From Poseidonocella sp. HB161398 (lineage in GTDB: Bacteria; Pseudomonadota; Alphaproteobacteria; Rhodobacterales; Rhodobacteraceae), in assembly GCF_005870025.1 (NCBI RefSeq), contig NZ_VATA01000035.1, forward strand, positions 1 to 64,000: a DNA stretch of 64,000 nucleotides, read 5' to 3'. Under the pieces are notes generated by a model. It had not been told where the DNA came from. It saw nothing but the letters and a program-made list of their open reading frames with translations, and did not search any database. How positions within the stretch are numbered: position 1 is the stretch's first letter; each line of letters opens with the position of its first letter. Shown here piece after piece: positions 1 through 10,338 of the stretch. A program made the position numbers and the translations under genes.

Positions 1-241
1 GACGACGGAACCGCGGGTCATCGGCATCGATGACCGGGCCTGGCGGAAGGGGCAGCGCTATGGGACGCTGATCTGCGATCTGGAGCGGCACCGGGTCATT
101 GACCTTCTGCCTGACCGCGAACCGGCAACGGTCGAAGCCTGGCTGAAGGATCACCCCGGCATCGGGATCGTCGCGCGCGACCGCCATGGCGGCCATGCGG
201 GCGCGGTCTCGCGGGCCCTGCCGGACGCGATCCCTCCTCTC

Positions 242-261
242 GCGGTTTGCGCGCAAACCGC
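242..261. repeat. Perfect 20-bp palindrome inside the ISL3 remnant
   Basis: GCGGTTTGCGCGCAAACCGC reads the same on both strands. It sits within an extra stretch of about 12 codons between the ISL3 segments ending ALPDAI and beginning VADRWHL, which are normally almost adjacent in the family. The insert keeps the reading frame. Confidence 0.7.
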
Positions 262-298
262 TGCCGGACAACGGGTCGCCGATCGCTGGCATCTGCCC

Positions 299-342
299 GA
301 CTGCGCAGGGAACCGTCGCGCCAGTGGCGCGGCGAAAGTCCC
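299..342 (-). repeat. 44-bp interspersed repeat, copy 1
   Basis: The reverse complement of this stretch matches 504-547 at 39 of 44 positions, counted by hand. It carries a palindromic core (CGCGCCA, one base, TGGCGCG). Compared with the expected ISL3 protein it adds about 15 codons between the segments ending DRWHL and beginning ASEAF, without shifting the frame. Confidence 0.7.
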
Positions 343-503
343 GCAGCAGGCGAGCGAAGCCTTCCTGCTGGCTGTGAAGAGGAGCATGCCCGCGATCCGC
401 AAGGCGGTCGGTGGCCGTACGGTGGACCCCAAGATGCTGACGGCGGTGGAAAAATTGCAGTATGAGGGCTTTCTGCGGCGCCAGCAGACCAACCGCGTGC
501 TGC

Positions 504-547
504 GGGGCTTTCGCCTCGCCACTGACGCGACGGTCCCCTGCGCACTC
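504..547 (+). repeat. 44-bp interspersed repeat, copy 2 (inverted to copy 1)
   Basis: Same sequence family as 299-342, in the opposite orientation, with five mismatches. It again appears as extra residues within the transposase, between the conserved LRRQQTN segment and the LADGGMA segment. Confidence 0.7.
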
Positions 548-785
548 CGCCAGCTGGCCGATGGCGGCATGGCCTGACCGGCGGATCATGCGCCAGACCG
601 GCCGCAGCCGCAAACTTGTCGGGCAGGTCCTTCGCGGCGAGCGCGAGGACGTCTTCCGCATCCGCGAGAGCAGCCTGACACCGTGGCTGCCCGAGCTGGA
701 ACGCGAATGGTCCGGCGGCTGCCGGAACGGCGCCGAGCTCTGGCGCCGCCTGCGCTCCAATGGCTTCAGAGGCAGCCTCAGGGTT

Positions 786-830
786 CTGCGACTTCGATCG
801 ATCCCCCGGATCGATCGACCTGCTTCGCAG
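786..830. repeat. 45-bp hairpin insert in the ISL3 remnant
   Basis: Nested inverted repeats. CTGCGA at 786-791 pairs with TCGCAG at 825-830, and TCGATCGATCC at 794-804 pairs with GGATCGATCGA at 808-818 around a CCC loop. The insert separates the segments GSLRV and EWATR, which are joined in ISL3 relatives, and it coincides with a frame change. Confidence 0.7.
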
Positions 831-1329
831 ACCGTATTGAACTCGGAGAGTGGGCCACCCGCCAGCGCCGTGCCGAGCAGGCAGTTCTCGCGAGAACGGG
901 AAAAACGCCGCCCGCCCGCAAGATCGCGCGGCTGCTGACGCGGGACCGGGAGAATTTGAGCAAGGAAGACGCGCTTACGGTGGCCCGCGTCGAGGCAGCG
1001 CTGCCGGCCCTGGCGACCGCCAGAGCGCTGGCGGACAGCTTCACTGAAATGGTCCGCAACGGCACGGAAGACGCGCTGGCTCCCTGGCTGGATGAGGCCG
1101 GGGACAGCATGCTGGGCGCCTTTGCCCGCGGCCTCCGGAAAGATTTCGACGCGGTGGCCGCAGCCCTGACCGAGCCATGGTCCAATGGCCAGACCGAGGG
1201 ACAAATCAACCGCCTGAAGATGCTGAAGCGGCAGATGTATGGCCGCGCGGGTGTTGCAACGCCGAAGGCGAGGTTGACCGCGATGCCATAGACAAAGCCC
1301 TGCATCAAAATCGAGTCAGACCCATTTTT

Positions 1330-1825
1330 CGGTGCCGATTGACAACCGGCGCAATGCCCTGGCCCAAGCTGGCGCGTGGTCCCGGCCTTCGTCGCCACCG
1401 TCTTCGCCCGGCCGGACCATGCGGCGGCAAACGCGCAACGGCGCCAAGTCGCTGACCAGATGCGCCCGAAACTGCCCAAGCCCGCGGCCCTCAGGGAATG
1501 AGCCATCGCGGTGCCATCGGTTCGAGCCCGATGGCGAATGCGGAGGAGGACGTTCCGGCCTGCATGACCGTTCCCCAGCAGCACGGGACCCAAGATCCAG
1601 CACCCATCCGATCGAGCGCCTGAACGGCGGGATCAAGCGCCGCACCGACGTCGTTGGCGGTCGGGCATTTCTTCGGACCGGTGGCAGTCATGCCCTCGCT
1701 TCCCGACGAAGCCTCGATCCGCCGTCTCGTCGGCGCGATCCTGATGGAGCAGACCGGGGAATTGACGGTTCAGCGCGCCAGGAACATGACGCTTCCGTCT
1801 TGGGGTCCCGGCCGTCAATCCTGAT
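1330..1825 (+). pseudogene. IS256-family transposase, 3' remnant
   Basis: C-terminal fragment of an IS256/mutator-type transposase scattered over several frames. Recognisable pieces are RNALAQAG near 1348, PAFVATVFARPDHAA near 1380, VADQMRPKLPKPAAL near 1447, ACMTVPQQH near 1560, the signature HPIERLNGGIKRRTDVV at about 1603-1653, and RRLVGAILMEQ with LTVQRARNMTL near 1720-1795. The catalytic domain upstream is absent and at least three frameshifts are present. It abuts the ISL3 remnant, so one element may have inserted in or next to the other. The family call is strong; the ends are approximate. Confidence 0.75.
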
Positions 1826-2215
1826 TCTGCGCGACAAGGCTGCCGCAATTGCCGGGCTGGCTGCGGAACGCGAGGCGCGGGCGGCGCGGAGACATCAAAC
1901 ATCGGAGCACCGCCGGCGCCGACAGCCGCGTTGGTCCTGTTCAGGGCCATGTGCTCCTTCCGCAGCGCCATCGCTTCCACTCCCAGTCCCAGGCCGGTGT
2001 CATGCTTCCGTCCGTGGCCGACGCGCAGGCCGCCTACATGATGTCGGTGAGATCGGTTCCCGGGCGCCCATCTGGAAAACGCGCTCGGACGGATGTCCGG
2101 CGGCAGCGTCATGTCCGGCGTCGCCGGGAACCGCGTCCCGGTGGGGATTACGTCGTGGCGGGACGGATCCTGCCAGGAGCTCGCCTTCTCCCTTTTCCCT
2201 TTGGCGGCGGAAGTC
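1826..2215. other. Non-coding or unrecognised stretch between IS remnants
   Basis: No convincing gene, RNA or terminal repeat was seen in this stretch of about 390 bases between the IS256 and IS110 remnants. The open frames on both strands give Arg/Pro/Ala-rich peptides typical of GC-rich shadow frames. It may be further decayed IS material. Confidence 0.5.
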
Positions 2216-3276
2216 TCAGGCGGCAGGCGGGACCGGATCGCGCTGCAGGCGGAACTCGGTGCCGTCCGGCCACATGCGATGAAGCAGTGAGGGCGACCGT
2301 GGCCCCTGCGGGGCCGCGAAAGCGCCTGAACGCCGATCCCGCCGTGCGACGACGACCGTGACGCGCTTCGAGCCGCGGCGCCTGGCAACCTGCACAGTCC
2401 CCATGCCTTGAGCCAGCAGGGCCTCGCATGATGCATCGTCGCGGTGGCCCTGTTGAAAAGCGCCGTCCGCAATCCGGCATCCGCTGCCTTGGTGATCCTG
2501 GCGGTGACATCGCGCTCGCCGGACTGTTCCCGCCGCGGCGTCAGACCGACGAATGGCCCCAAGTCGCGCGACGACCGGAACCGCGCCGGGTCGCCGAACG
2601 CACAGTCAATGCGACCACGGCACCGACGCCCGGCATCGTCATCATCAGGCGGCAGGCGTCGTCCTGCCGGGCAAGTTCGAGCACCCTGCGGTCCAGCTTC
2701 GACAGCTTGTCGCGCAGCATCGCCCGGGCATCCCTACTGCCTCCAGCGCGGTATTTCTGACAACCAGCTCGCGGACCCGTGCCGCGTAGCGTCCCTTGCC
2801 CTTGCCGGCAGGACCGAGCTTCATCCCGAAATTGCGCAGGACGCCGCGCAGCGACTGCTCGCTGGCATGTGCCGCCTTCTGGACCGCCTTGCGCGCGCTG
2901 AGCAGGGCGCGCATCTCCTGGGCGGACACCGACAATGACCAGGCCTGAACCAGCCCATGCGCAGCAGCCGGGCAATGCCCTCGGCGTCCCGGCGGCCGGT
3001 CTTGACGGGCATGGCCTTCAGGACCGCCTTGTCCTGCCGCGTCTCCATCAGGACCAGGTCGAAGCCGGCTTCGCCCAGGCCGCGGTGGAGCCACTGCGAC
3101 AGCGGACCTGCCTCCGGCCCGATTGTCTCGATGGTCAAGGGCAGATCCCGCAGGAAGGCGATGAACGCCTCGGGTTCGCTGTCGATCTGCGCCCGCTTCG
3201 CGACCTGCCCATCTTCGTCGAGCACGCAGACTGCGGAGCTCGCGAGCGAAACGTCGATGCCGATGAAGGTCTTCAT
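2216..3276 (-). pseudogene. IS110-family transposase, full length but frameshifted
   Basis: On the minus strand an IS110 (DEDD) transposase begins at ATG 3276 behind a GAGGA ribosome-binding site, with MKTFIGIDVSLASSAVCV and then ETIGPEAGPLSQWL, the usual N-terminal DEDD domain. The match jumps frame near 2945 (WSLSVSAQEMRALLSARKAV), again near 2720 (LARQDDACRLMMTMPGVGAV, the C-terminal transposase domain), near 2580 (GPFVGLTPRREQSGERD), and near 2400, ending with LHRMWPDGTEFRLQ. The total span of about 1.06 kb equals an intact family member. Decay is therefore by at least four frameshifts and not by truncation. Non-functional. Confidence 0.85.
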
Positions 3277-4373
3277 GCCGTCCTCCTCTGGGATGTGGAA
3301 GCGCCAGCCTATCCGGTCCTGGCCGCCCCATGACGACATCTGGTAACCCTCGCGCCGGTCCGCGATGATGTTGCCGTCAGCCTGCCCGCAGAACGGCGAG
3401 ACTGACCAGCTCGGCCCGCCAGTGAGCGCGCGGCATATCGACAGCCACACCACCAGCCGGGACACGAGCAGCGCCTCACCCCGAGTGGTGATTTTGAAAA
3501 TGTGGCGCGGCCCAGCGAGCTCCGGTCGAGGCAGGGCCTGAAACTTCGGTGGGGGATTGTTCAGGCATATGATCCATCTTCCGCATCGGGGGCGATGGAT
3601 GGCGCGTTCCGGTATTGATGATGCCGACTCGGATCTGATCAAGCCTCTGCTCGCGATAGGCCGCACGGCGTCACGCGAAGGGATGACCGTCAGGTGCCGA
3701 GCGGCAATATCCGGGTCTTGCCGATGAGTGCGCCCCGCCGGCTTCTGCCCAAACGGTGCGGCCCGCATGCCGCCTTCTGCAATCGTTCCGCCCGCTTGGT
3801 CAAGTCCGGATCCAGGTGCGTCGCGTCGGGGCTTGGCAGGAGAATGGCTGCCTGCGGAAAGGCTGATCCCCCGAGCTTTCGGGCAGGATGCGAGCGGGCA
3901 AGGACCGCGAGTGTCGTTCTCTTGGCCGCTCGAGCCTCACGATCTTCGCGATGGCCGTTGGACGGGCTCTGTCGGCGGCAGTCAAGCGGCCGCGGGTTGC
4001 GGACCCTGGATAAGACGGGGCGCGCCTCGGGCGCCATTTGAGGTTCCAGGCGAAGGGATTCCCATGGCGGAGACGATGACGGCGCCGTCCTTGATGTGTC
4101 TTCCGCCCTTGGCGGCCGAAACCGTCTTCCGGGCTGACGTGACCGGAAGGGCCCGCGGTCCGTCGGGGGGCGCCTCGACCGGTCGCGCAATCCGCTCGAG
4201 CGGCTCTCCAACAGGCCTCAATGCTCCGGGACGGTCGCGGCGTGGTGCGGGAAACGTCGAGGAGCAGCCTCGCAGTTGATCTTGTCGCATCGTCAGACCC
4301 CAGCGGTTTCATGTGCCTGCCTCCTGCCGGCGCGCGGCCGGTCTGCGCGGCTGGGTCTGAATCTCGCCGCCCT
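3277..4373. other. Long stretch with no recognisable gene
   Basis: About 1.1 kb between the IS110 remnant and the M23 peptidase gene. Open frames exist on both strands but none has a clear ribosome-binding site, a recognisable domain or a codon pattern like the neighbouring genes. The short string beginning MARSGIDDADSDLIKPLL near 3599 faintly resembles the N terminus of IS5-type transposases, but this is too weak to call. It is most likely eroded mobile DNA. Confidence 0.45.
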
Positions 4374-5345
4374 CTAATCGGAAAGCGAGAGCGGCACCGT
4401 CCGGATGTCGATCACGGCACCGTCGCGGCGCCATTCGAGCCGCGCATGGTAGTCTCCGGCGGGCCAGCCATCGGGCGGGGTGCGGCGGCCGAAGGCGCGG
4501 AAGACCTGGGCCTGCGGCTTCTCCAGGAGCTCGGTGCGGTCGAAGACTTCGCCGTCCGGTCCCTCCAGCACGAAGCGGATCGCGTCGCCCGCGCGCGCGC
4601 CGTAGCCGAATCCCCAGAGCACGAGGGCCGGGGCGCGGCGCGTAGCCTCCGGGCGGGGCGGCAGGCCGCGGCGCACCTCCGCATAGTCCGGGATCCGCTC
4701 CAGCGTGCCCGCGGCCAGGAAGCCGCCGGGCCGGTAGGCGGGCGTTTCGCGCCAGAGCGCCCCCGTGGCGTCGCCGCAGTCCGTCTCTGCTGCCGGGGCG
4801 AAGGGATCGACGGTCTTGCCGTCGCGGCGCAGGCTGAAATGCAGATGCGGGAATTCCGTCGCGCCGCTTTCGCCCATGCGGCCGAGCGGGTCGCCCTCGG
4901 CCAGCTCGTCGCCCGGCGCCACGGAGATCGAGCCGCGCGCCATGTGGCAGTACTGGGTCTCCCATCCGTCCTCGTGGCGGATCACCACGCCATTGCCGCA
5001 TTCGCGCCCGGCAATCTGGTCGCGGGGCAGGGCGCCGGGCTGGCCGATCAGCGCGTCCGGCATCTCGTCGCGGATCGCGGTGACCGTGCCCGCAGCCGCG
5101 GCGCGGACAAGGGGCGGGGCGCGGTGCAGATCGGCCTCGGTCGCGACGCGGATATCGGTGCCCCTGTGACCGTCATAGGTCAGGCCGTGGCAGGCATAGT
5201 CGCGGGCGCCCGGGCCGGGATCGCGGTCGACATAGTGCTGGATGACGCAGCTTTCGCCGGGCACGCAGTCGAGGGGCCATCCAAGCTGAAACGCCCCCGC
5301 ACCGGCAGGTGCGAGGGCGGCGATCAGGAGCGCGGCACTGCGCAG
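4374..5345 (-). CDS. Secreted M23-family metallopeptidase (LytM-like)
   Basis: Predicted periplasmic peptidoglycan endopeptidase or LytM-like factor. The zinc-ligand motifs are both present: YDGHRGTD (His and Asp) and FPHLHFSL (HxH). A C-terminal region of about 110 residues follows. The first ordinary start codon is GTG at 5264, but the same open frame upstream encodes a textbook signal peptide (RSAALLIAALAPAGAGA, then FQLGWPLDC) with no ATG, GTG or TTG. I therefore extend the gene to a CTG at 5345, which gives 323 residues and starts 5 nt after the clpA stop. This is inference; the conservative start would be 5264. Co-transcription with clpA is likely from the spacing. The motifs make the M23 call firm; the exact cell-wall role is unknown. 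Confidence 0.8.
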   Translation of the reverse strand: MRSAALLIAALAPAGAGAFQLGWPLDCVPGESCVIQHYVDRDPGPGARDYACHGLTYDGHRGTDIRVATEADLHRAPPLVRAAAAGTVTAIRDEMPDALIGQPGALPRDQIAGRECGNGVVIRHEDGWETQYCHMARGSISVAPGDELAEGDPLGRMGESGATEFPHLHFSLRRDGKTVDPFAPAAETDCGDATGALWRETPAYRPGGFLAAGTLERIPDYAEVRRGLPPRPEATRRAPALVLWGFGYGARAGDAIRFVLEGPDGEVFDRTELLEKPQAQVFRAFGRRTPPDGWPAGDYHARLEWRRDGAVIDIRTVPLSLSD

Positions 5346-5349
5346 CGGA

Positions 5350-7674
5350 TCAGTCCGCTGTGAGCAGCGGCGGCTTGTTGCCGGAGAGCCGCGGGTTCTG
5401 CGGCGGGATGCTCTCCAGCTCGATCTTGTCGTCCTTGACGGCCACCCGCACCGTGCCGCCTTTGGCGAGCTTGCCGAAGAGCAGCTCCTCCGCCAGCGGC
5501 TTCTTGATGTGCTCCTGGATCACGCGGCCCAGCGGGCGCGCGCCCATGCGGTCGTCATAGCCCTTGTCGGCCAGCCAGGCGGCAGCCTCGGGGGTCAGCT
5601 CGATCGACACGCCGCGATCCATCAGCTGGGCTTCCAGCTGCAGGACGAACTTGTCGACCACCTGCAGGATGACCTCGCGCGGCAGCGGGCCGAAGCTGAT
5701 GACGGCATCGAGGCGGTTGCGGAACTCGGGCGTGAAGGTCCGCTCGATCGCGGCCGTGTCCTCGCCCTCGCGCCGGTCGCGGCCGAAGCCGATCGCAGCC
5801 TTGGCCTGTTCCGCGGCGCCCGCATTCGAGGTCATGATCAGCACGACATTGCGGAAATCCACCTGGCGGCCGTTATGGTCCGTCAGCTTGCCGTGATCCA
5901 TGACCTGCAGCAGGATGTTGTAGACATCCGGATGCGCCTTTTCGATCTCGTCGAGCAGCAGCACGCAATGCGGGTGCTGGTCGACGCCGTCGGTCAGCAT
6001 GCCGCCCTGGTCGAAGCCGACATAGCCCGGAGGCGCGCCGATCAGGCGGGAGACCGCGTGCTTCTCCATGTATTCCGACATGTCGAAGCGCAGGAGCTCC
6101 ACCCCCAGCGTGTCGGCGAGCTGCTTGGCGACCTCGGTCTTGCCGACGCCGGTCGGGCCCGCGAAGAGGTAGTTGCCGATCGGCTTCTCGGGCTCGCGCA
6201 GCCCGGCCCGGGCCAGCTTGATCGCCGAGGCGAGGGCCTCGATCGCGCTGTCCTGGCCGAAGACGACGCGCTTCAGCGTGGCTTCGAGATCCTTCAGCAC
6301 CTCTGCATCGTCCTTGGAGACGTTCTTCGGCGGGATGCGGGCGATCTTGGCGACGACGGCCTCGATCTCCTTGGCGCTGATGGTCTTGCGGCGGCGGCTG
6401 TCGGGCAGCAGGTGCTGCGCAGCGCCGGCCTCGTCGATCACGTCGATCGCCTTGTCCGGCAGCTTCCGGTCGTTGATGTAGCGCGCCGACAGCTCGACCG
6501 CGGTCTTGATCGCGTCGGCGGTGTACTTGATGTCGTGATGCTCCTCGAAATAGGGCTTGAGGCCCTTGAGGATCTTCACGGCGTCATCCACCGAGGGCTC
6601 GTTGACGTCGATCTTCTGGAACCGGCGGCTGAGCGCGCGGTCCTTCTCGAAATGCTGGCGGAACTCCTTGTAGGTGGTGGAGCCCATGCAGCGCAGCTTG
6701 CCGCCCTGGAGCGCGGGCTTCAGCAGGTTGGAGGCGTCCATCGCCCCGCCCGAGGTGGCGCCCGCGCCGATCACCGTGTGGATCTCGTCGATGAAGAGGA
6801 TGGCGTCGGGATGCGCCTCCAGCTCGGTGACGACGGCTTTCAGCCGTTCCTCGAAATCGCCGCGGTAGCGGGTGCCGGCCAGCAGCGCGCCCATGTCGAG
6901 CGAGTAGATCGTGGCCGAGGCCAGGACCTCGGGCGTCTCGCCATTGACGATCTTGCGCGCCAGCCCTTCCGCGATCGCGGTCTTGCCGACGCCGGGATCG
7001 CCGACCAGCAGCGGGTTGTTCTTGCGCCGCCGGCACAGGACCTGGATGCAGCGCTCCACTTCGGCGTCGCGGCCGATCAGCGGATCGACATCGCCCTTGC
7101 GCGACTTGGCGTTGAGATCGACGCAATACTTTGCCAAGGCCGATTCCTTGTTCTCGGCGGTTTCCTGGGTCGTCTGGGATTCTTCCTCGTAGTCGCTGGC
7201 GCCCGAGACCGGACGCGACTCGCCGAAGGACGGGTCCTTGGCGACGCCATGGGCGATGAAATTGACCGCGTCGTAGCGGGTCATGTCCTGGTCCTGCAGG
7301 AAATACGCCGCGTTCGACTCGCGCTCGGCGAAGATGGCGACCAGGACATTGGCGCCGGTGACCTCGGTGCGGCCCGAGGACTGGACGTGGATCGCGGCAC
7401 GCTGGATCACGCGCTGGAAGGCGGCTGTCGGCACCGCTTCGGACCCCTCGACATCCGTTTCCAGCGTCGAGAGCTCTTCGTCGATGAATTCGATCAGGGT
7501 CTTTCGCAGTGCCTCGAGATCCACCCCGCAGGCCTGCATGACCTTGGCCGCGTTCGGTTCGTCGATGAGCGCGAGGAGAAGATGCTCCAGCGTGGCCAGT
7601 TCATGACGGCGGCTGTTGGCCTGGGCCAGAGCCGCGTGGATTGCCTGTTCGAGGGTAGTCGAGAATGAAGGCAC
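5350..7674 (-). CDS. clpA: ATP-dependent Clp protease ATP-binding subunit ClpA
   Basis: AAA+ unfoldase that feeds substrates, including ClpS-delivered N-degron proteins, into ClpP in the cytoplasm. 774 residues, normal for ClpA. The N-terminal Clp repeat domain starts [15 protein letters not shown]. The first AAA module has Walker A GDPGVGKT and Walker B ILFIDEIH; the second has GPTGVGKT and [12 protein letters not shown]. The start is GTG at 7674, with AAGGAG about 11 bases upstream. clpS is not adjacent here. The M23 peptidase gene follows within a few bases. The 190-bp region upstream is noticeably A+T-richer than its flanks and contains a CTTGAA that could be the -35 of a heat-shock promoter, but I could not define the -10. 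Confidence 0.96.
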   Translation of the reverse strand: MPSFSTTLEQAIHAALAQANSRRHELATLEHLLLALIDEPNAAKVMQACGVDLEALRKTLIEFIDEELSTLETDVEGSEAVPTAAFQRVIQRAAIHVQSSGRTEVTGANVLVAIFAERESNAAYFLQDQDMTRYDAVNFIAHGVAKDPSFGESRPVSGASDYEEESQTTQETAENKESALAKYCVDLNAKSRKGDVDPLIGRDAEVERCIQVLCRRRKNNPLLVGDPGVGKTAIAEGLARKIVNGETPEVLASATIYSLDMGALLAGTRYRGDFEERLKAVVTELEAHPDAILFIDEIHTVIGAGATSGGAMDASNLLKPALQGGKLRCMGSTTYKEFRQHFEKDRALSRRFQKIDVNEPSVDDAVKILKGLKPYFEEHHDIKYTADAIKTAVELSARYINDRKLPDKAIDVIDEAGAAQHLLPDSRRRKTISAKEIEAVVAKIARIPPKNVSKDDAEVLKDLEATLKRVVFGQDSAIEALASAIKLARAGLREPEKPIGNYLFAGPTGVGKTEVAKQLADTLGVELLRFDMSEYMEKHAVSRLIGAPPGYVGFDQGGMLTDGVDQHPHCVLLLDEIEKAHPDVYNILLQVMDHGKLTDHNGRQVDFRNVVLIMTSNAGAAEQAKAAIGFGRDRREGEDTAAIERTFTPEFRNRLDAVISFGPLPREVILQVVDKFVLQLEAQLMDRGVSIELTPEAAAWLADKGYDDRMGARPLGRVIQEHIKKPLAEELLFGKLAKGGTVRVAVKDDKIELESIPPQNPRLSGNKPPLLTAD

Positions 7675-7865
7675 GCTCCGTGCTCCTTATAGTAAGGGTC
7701 GGATGGGACCGGGGGCCCCAGCCGAACGGTGACCTCGTATGTTTAAAGTTCGGTTTTCTTGGCTCCGCTTCAAGTGGCAATTTCGCCTATTCCGAGCTTG
7801 GCATGGCCGACGCATGGCACATACGGTTCTCCTGATTAAATAGACGCCGTTTGGCTTATTTCTAG

Positions 7866-8633
7866 TCAAAAGGAGTCCTTTCTTCGCCGGATTTCGCCGA
7901 AAACTTCCGGATCCGGAGCGCCTGCCATGCCGAGATCGGCCTTCAGCGCCGGGAGATCCGCCCTCAGGAAAGGGTTGGTTTCTTTCTCCAAGGTTAACGG
8001 GACGGGCACGGTGGCCTCTCCGGCCTCCCGCGCAGAGTCGATTTCGGCGGCGCGGGCGGCCAGCGCGGCGTTGCCGGGCTCGATCGTGACGGCGAAACGG
8101 GCATTCGACTGGCTGTATTCATGGCCCGAGCAGATCAGAGTCGCGCCGGGCAGGGCGCGCAGCCGCAGGAGGCTCTCCCACATCATCTCGGGCGTGCCCT
8201 CGAAGAGCCGCCCGCAGCCGAGCCCCATCAGGCTGTCGCCGGTGAAGGCCAGGGCCGAGCCGGGCAGCACATAGGCGATGTGGCCGACCGTATGGCCCGA
8301 GACGTCGAGCACTTCGGCGGTCTCGCCGCCGAATTCGAAGCTGTCGCCGGGCGCGACCGCGGCATCGAGCCGGGGCAGGCGGTGCAGGTCGGCCCGGGCG
8401 CCGGTCACCCGCGCGCCGGTGGCGTTGCGCAGCGCGTCGACGCCCCCCACATGGTCATGATGGTGATGGGTGATCCAGATGTCGCTCAGCGTCCAGCCGC
8501 GCGCCGCCAGCGCCGCTTCGACGGGTCCGGCCTCGGGAACGTCGACGACTGCGGTGGCGCCGGAGGCGGGATCGTGGACGAGATAGGCGTAATTGTCGCT
8601 GAGGCAGGGGATGGTGACGAGGGTCAGGGGCAT
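7866..8633 (-). CDS. gloB: Hydroxyacylglutathione hydrolase (glyoxalase II)
   Basis: Hydrolyses S-lactoylglutathione to lactate and glutathione, the second step of methylglyoxal detoxification, in the cytoplasm. Metallo-beta-lactamase fold. The dinuclear metal site THHHHDHVGG lies near residue 55, with further ligands in SGHTVGH, FTGDSL and CSGHEYS. The C-terminal substrate-binding HAGH region ends with the IRRRKDSF tail common to the family. I prefer ATG 8633, which gives the family-typical start MPLTLVTIPCLSDNYAYL; an in-frame GTG at 8645 would add four residues. Divergent from the methyltransferase gene, sharing a short intergenic region. Confidence 0.94.
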   Translation of the reverse strand: MPLTLVTIPCLSDNYAYLVHDPASGATAVVDVPEAGPVEAALAARGWTLSDIWITHHHHDHVGGVDALRNATGARVTGARADLHRLPRLDAAVAPGDSFEFGGETAEVLDVSGHTVGHIAYVLPGSALAFTGDSLMGLGCGRLFEGTPEMMWESLLRLRALPGATLICSGHEYSQSNARFAVTIEPGNAALAARAAEIDSAREAGEATVPVPLTLEKETNPFLRADLPALKADLGMAGAPDPEVFGEIRRRKDSF

Positions 8634-8694
8634 GGAAAGGCTCACGGATGTCGCTATGGTGCCCCGAGGGTCACCGATCTGAGGACTTGGCGCA

Positions 8695-9540
8695 ATGCAC
8701 CTTGATGTGCTCGATCTGCGGAATTTCTACTACCGGACGAGCCTGGGCCGCGCCGCGCAGAAGGCGATCCGCGGCCAGGTGCAGCGGCTCTGGCCCGAGG
8801 CGCAGGGCCAGATGGTGGCCGGATTCGGCTTCGCGGTGCCGCTGCTGCGGCCCTATCTGTCGGATGCGCGGCGGGTGGTCGGGCTGATGCCCTCGGCCCA
8901 GGGGGTGATGCCCTGGCCCGCGGCGATGCCCAATGTCTCCGTGCTCTGCGAGGAAACCGCCTGGCCGGTCTCGACCGGCGCGGTCGACAAGCTGGTGGTG
9001 ATGCACGGGCTGGAAACCACCGAGAATCCGGCGGCGCTCCTCGAGGAATGCCATCGCGTGCTGGGGCCGGGCGGGCGGATCCTCTTCATCGTGCCGAACC
9101 GCGCCGGGCTCTGGGCGCGCTCGGACCAGACACCCTTCGGCTTCGGCCGCCCCTACAGCCTGGGCCAGCTAGAGGCGCAGATCCGGCCCTTCGGCTTCGT
9201 TCCCGAGGCGCATACCGTGACGCTGTTCCAGCCGCCCTCGCACCGCCGCTTCTGGCTGAGGACCGGGGCGATGTGGAACCAGATCGGCCGCAGCCTCTCC
9301 AGCCGCTATGCCGGGGGGGTGCTGATGCTCGAGGCCTCGAAGCGGGTCTTCGCGCCGCGCGGCACGCCGGTGCGCGACGATCTCCGCCGCCCTCTGAAGA
9401 TTCTCGACGCGCTGCCGAAGCCGGTCGCCGGGCCGCTGCCGAACCGCCGGTGCGGTGATTCCCAACTGCCGCAACGGCAGGCGGTTTCACAACTCAACCG
9501 CGACCTCATATCTGAACCATCAGGCTCCGGACAGCGCTAA
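8695..9540 (+). CDS. Class I SAM-dependent methyltransferase-like protein
   Basis: 281-residue protein with a methyltransferase type 11 core: a region around [15 protein letters not shown] and the post-motif [19 protein letters not shown] that are usual in this fold. The classical N-terminal glycine-rich SAM motif is poor ([15 protein letters not shown]), as in a known group of Rhodobacteraceae proteins encoded beside gloB. The substrate is unknown. The last 45 residues or so (from LPNRRCGD) are polar and unlike the compact C terminus I would expect, so the 3' end may have drifted after a frameshift. Divergent from gloB, with about 60 bp between the starts. Confidence 0.75.
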   Translation: MHLDVLDLRNFYYRTSLGRAAQKAIRGQVQRLWPEAQGQMVAGFGFAVPLLRPYLSDARRVVGLMPSAQGVMPWPAAMPNVSVLCEETAWPVSTGAVDKLVVMHGLETTENPAALLEECHRVLGPGGRILFIVPNRAGLWARSDQTPFGFGRPYSLGQLEAQIRPFGFVPEAHTVTLFQPPSHRRFWLRTGAMWNQIGRSLSSRYAGGVLMLEASKRVFAPRGTPVRDDLRRPLKILDALPKPVAGPLPNRRCGDSQLPQRQAVSQLNRDLISEPSGSGQR

Positions 9541-9778
9541 CACGGCTTCGTGATAGCTTAACCTTTTGGTTTCCTTTGCCTGTCCATAGGGTCGCACCCT
9601 AGGCTAAGTTCCTGTCGTTCAATGCATTCATGCACCGTACCACCATTTTGATCGGTTGCCTGCACGGGCCGGCTTTGATAACTCCCCCCTTAATTTTGGC
9701 GGTCCCGCGCTTGGTGGGGGCCTAAGACCGCCCCGGGTTTCGCCAAATGCCCCGGGGCCTTCATGCGGAAGGGTGGAC

Positions 9779-10338
9779 GTGTCCGAACCAGCAGCGATCT
9801 CCTCTGGCATTGCCGAGCGCTATGCCACGGCCGTGTTTGACCTGGCCAAGGAAGCCGGGCAGATCCCGAACCTCGAATCCGACCTGGACGCGCTCGAAGC
9901 GGCCCTGGAGGACAGCGCCGATCTTTCGGCGATGGTCTCCTCGCCGCTCTATACCCGTGCCGACCAGGGCAATGCGATCATGGCAGTGGCCCGCAAGATG
10001 GGCCTGTCGGATACCATCGCGAACACGCTGGGCCTGATGGCCTCCAAGCGCCGACTCTTCGTGCTGCCGCAGTTCGTCGCGCAGCTGAAGGGGATGATCG
10101 CGGACGAGAAGGGCGAAGTCACCGCAGAGGTGATCAGCGCGACCGAACTCAGCGACGCCCAGATCGATACGCTGGCCTTCGCCATCCACGAGAAGATCGG
10201 CAAGCTCGTCAAAGTGAACATGACCGTCGACCAGACCCTGATCGGCGGTCTCATCGTCAAGGTGGGCTCGAAGATGATCGACACCTCGATCCGCTCGAAG
10301 CTCGCTCACCTCCAGAATGCAATGAAAGAGGTCGGATA

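Larger units (their letters stand above)
2..1291 (+). pseudogene. ISL3-family transposase remnant, frameshifted
   Basis: Decayed DDE transposase of the ISL3 family, truncated at its 5' end by the window edge. Family-like segments appear in order: GIDDRAWRKGQRYGT and DLLPDREPATVEAWL near the start, VADRWHL around 280-300, EKLQYEGFLRRQQTN around 450-490, RQTGRSRKLV around 592-622, NGAELWRRL around 726, LAPWLDEAG around 1077, and the C-terminal NGQTEGQINRLKMLKRQMYGRA near 1190. The first frame runs to a TGA at 575-577, then the match moves to another frame, and shifts again after about 785. At least two frameshifts and several short inserts (listed separately) break the gene, so it cannot make active transposase. 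No terminal inverted repeats were located. The family call rests on remembered motifs and is strong; the boundaries are approximate. Confidence 0.85.

Noticed and set aside
3599..3700. IS5-like transposase N terminus
   Set aside because: Only about ten residues resemble the family and no downstream domain follows.
5509..7668. 719-codon open frame on the plus strand, antisense to clpA
   Set aside because: High-GC shadow of clpA, Asp/Val/Leu-rich with no family motif; the minus-strand ClpA is unambiguous.
7687..7869. Short minus-strand ORF between clpA and gloB
   Set aside because: No ribosome-binding site; it lies in the A+T-rich promoter region.
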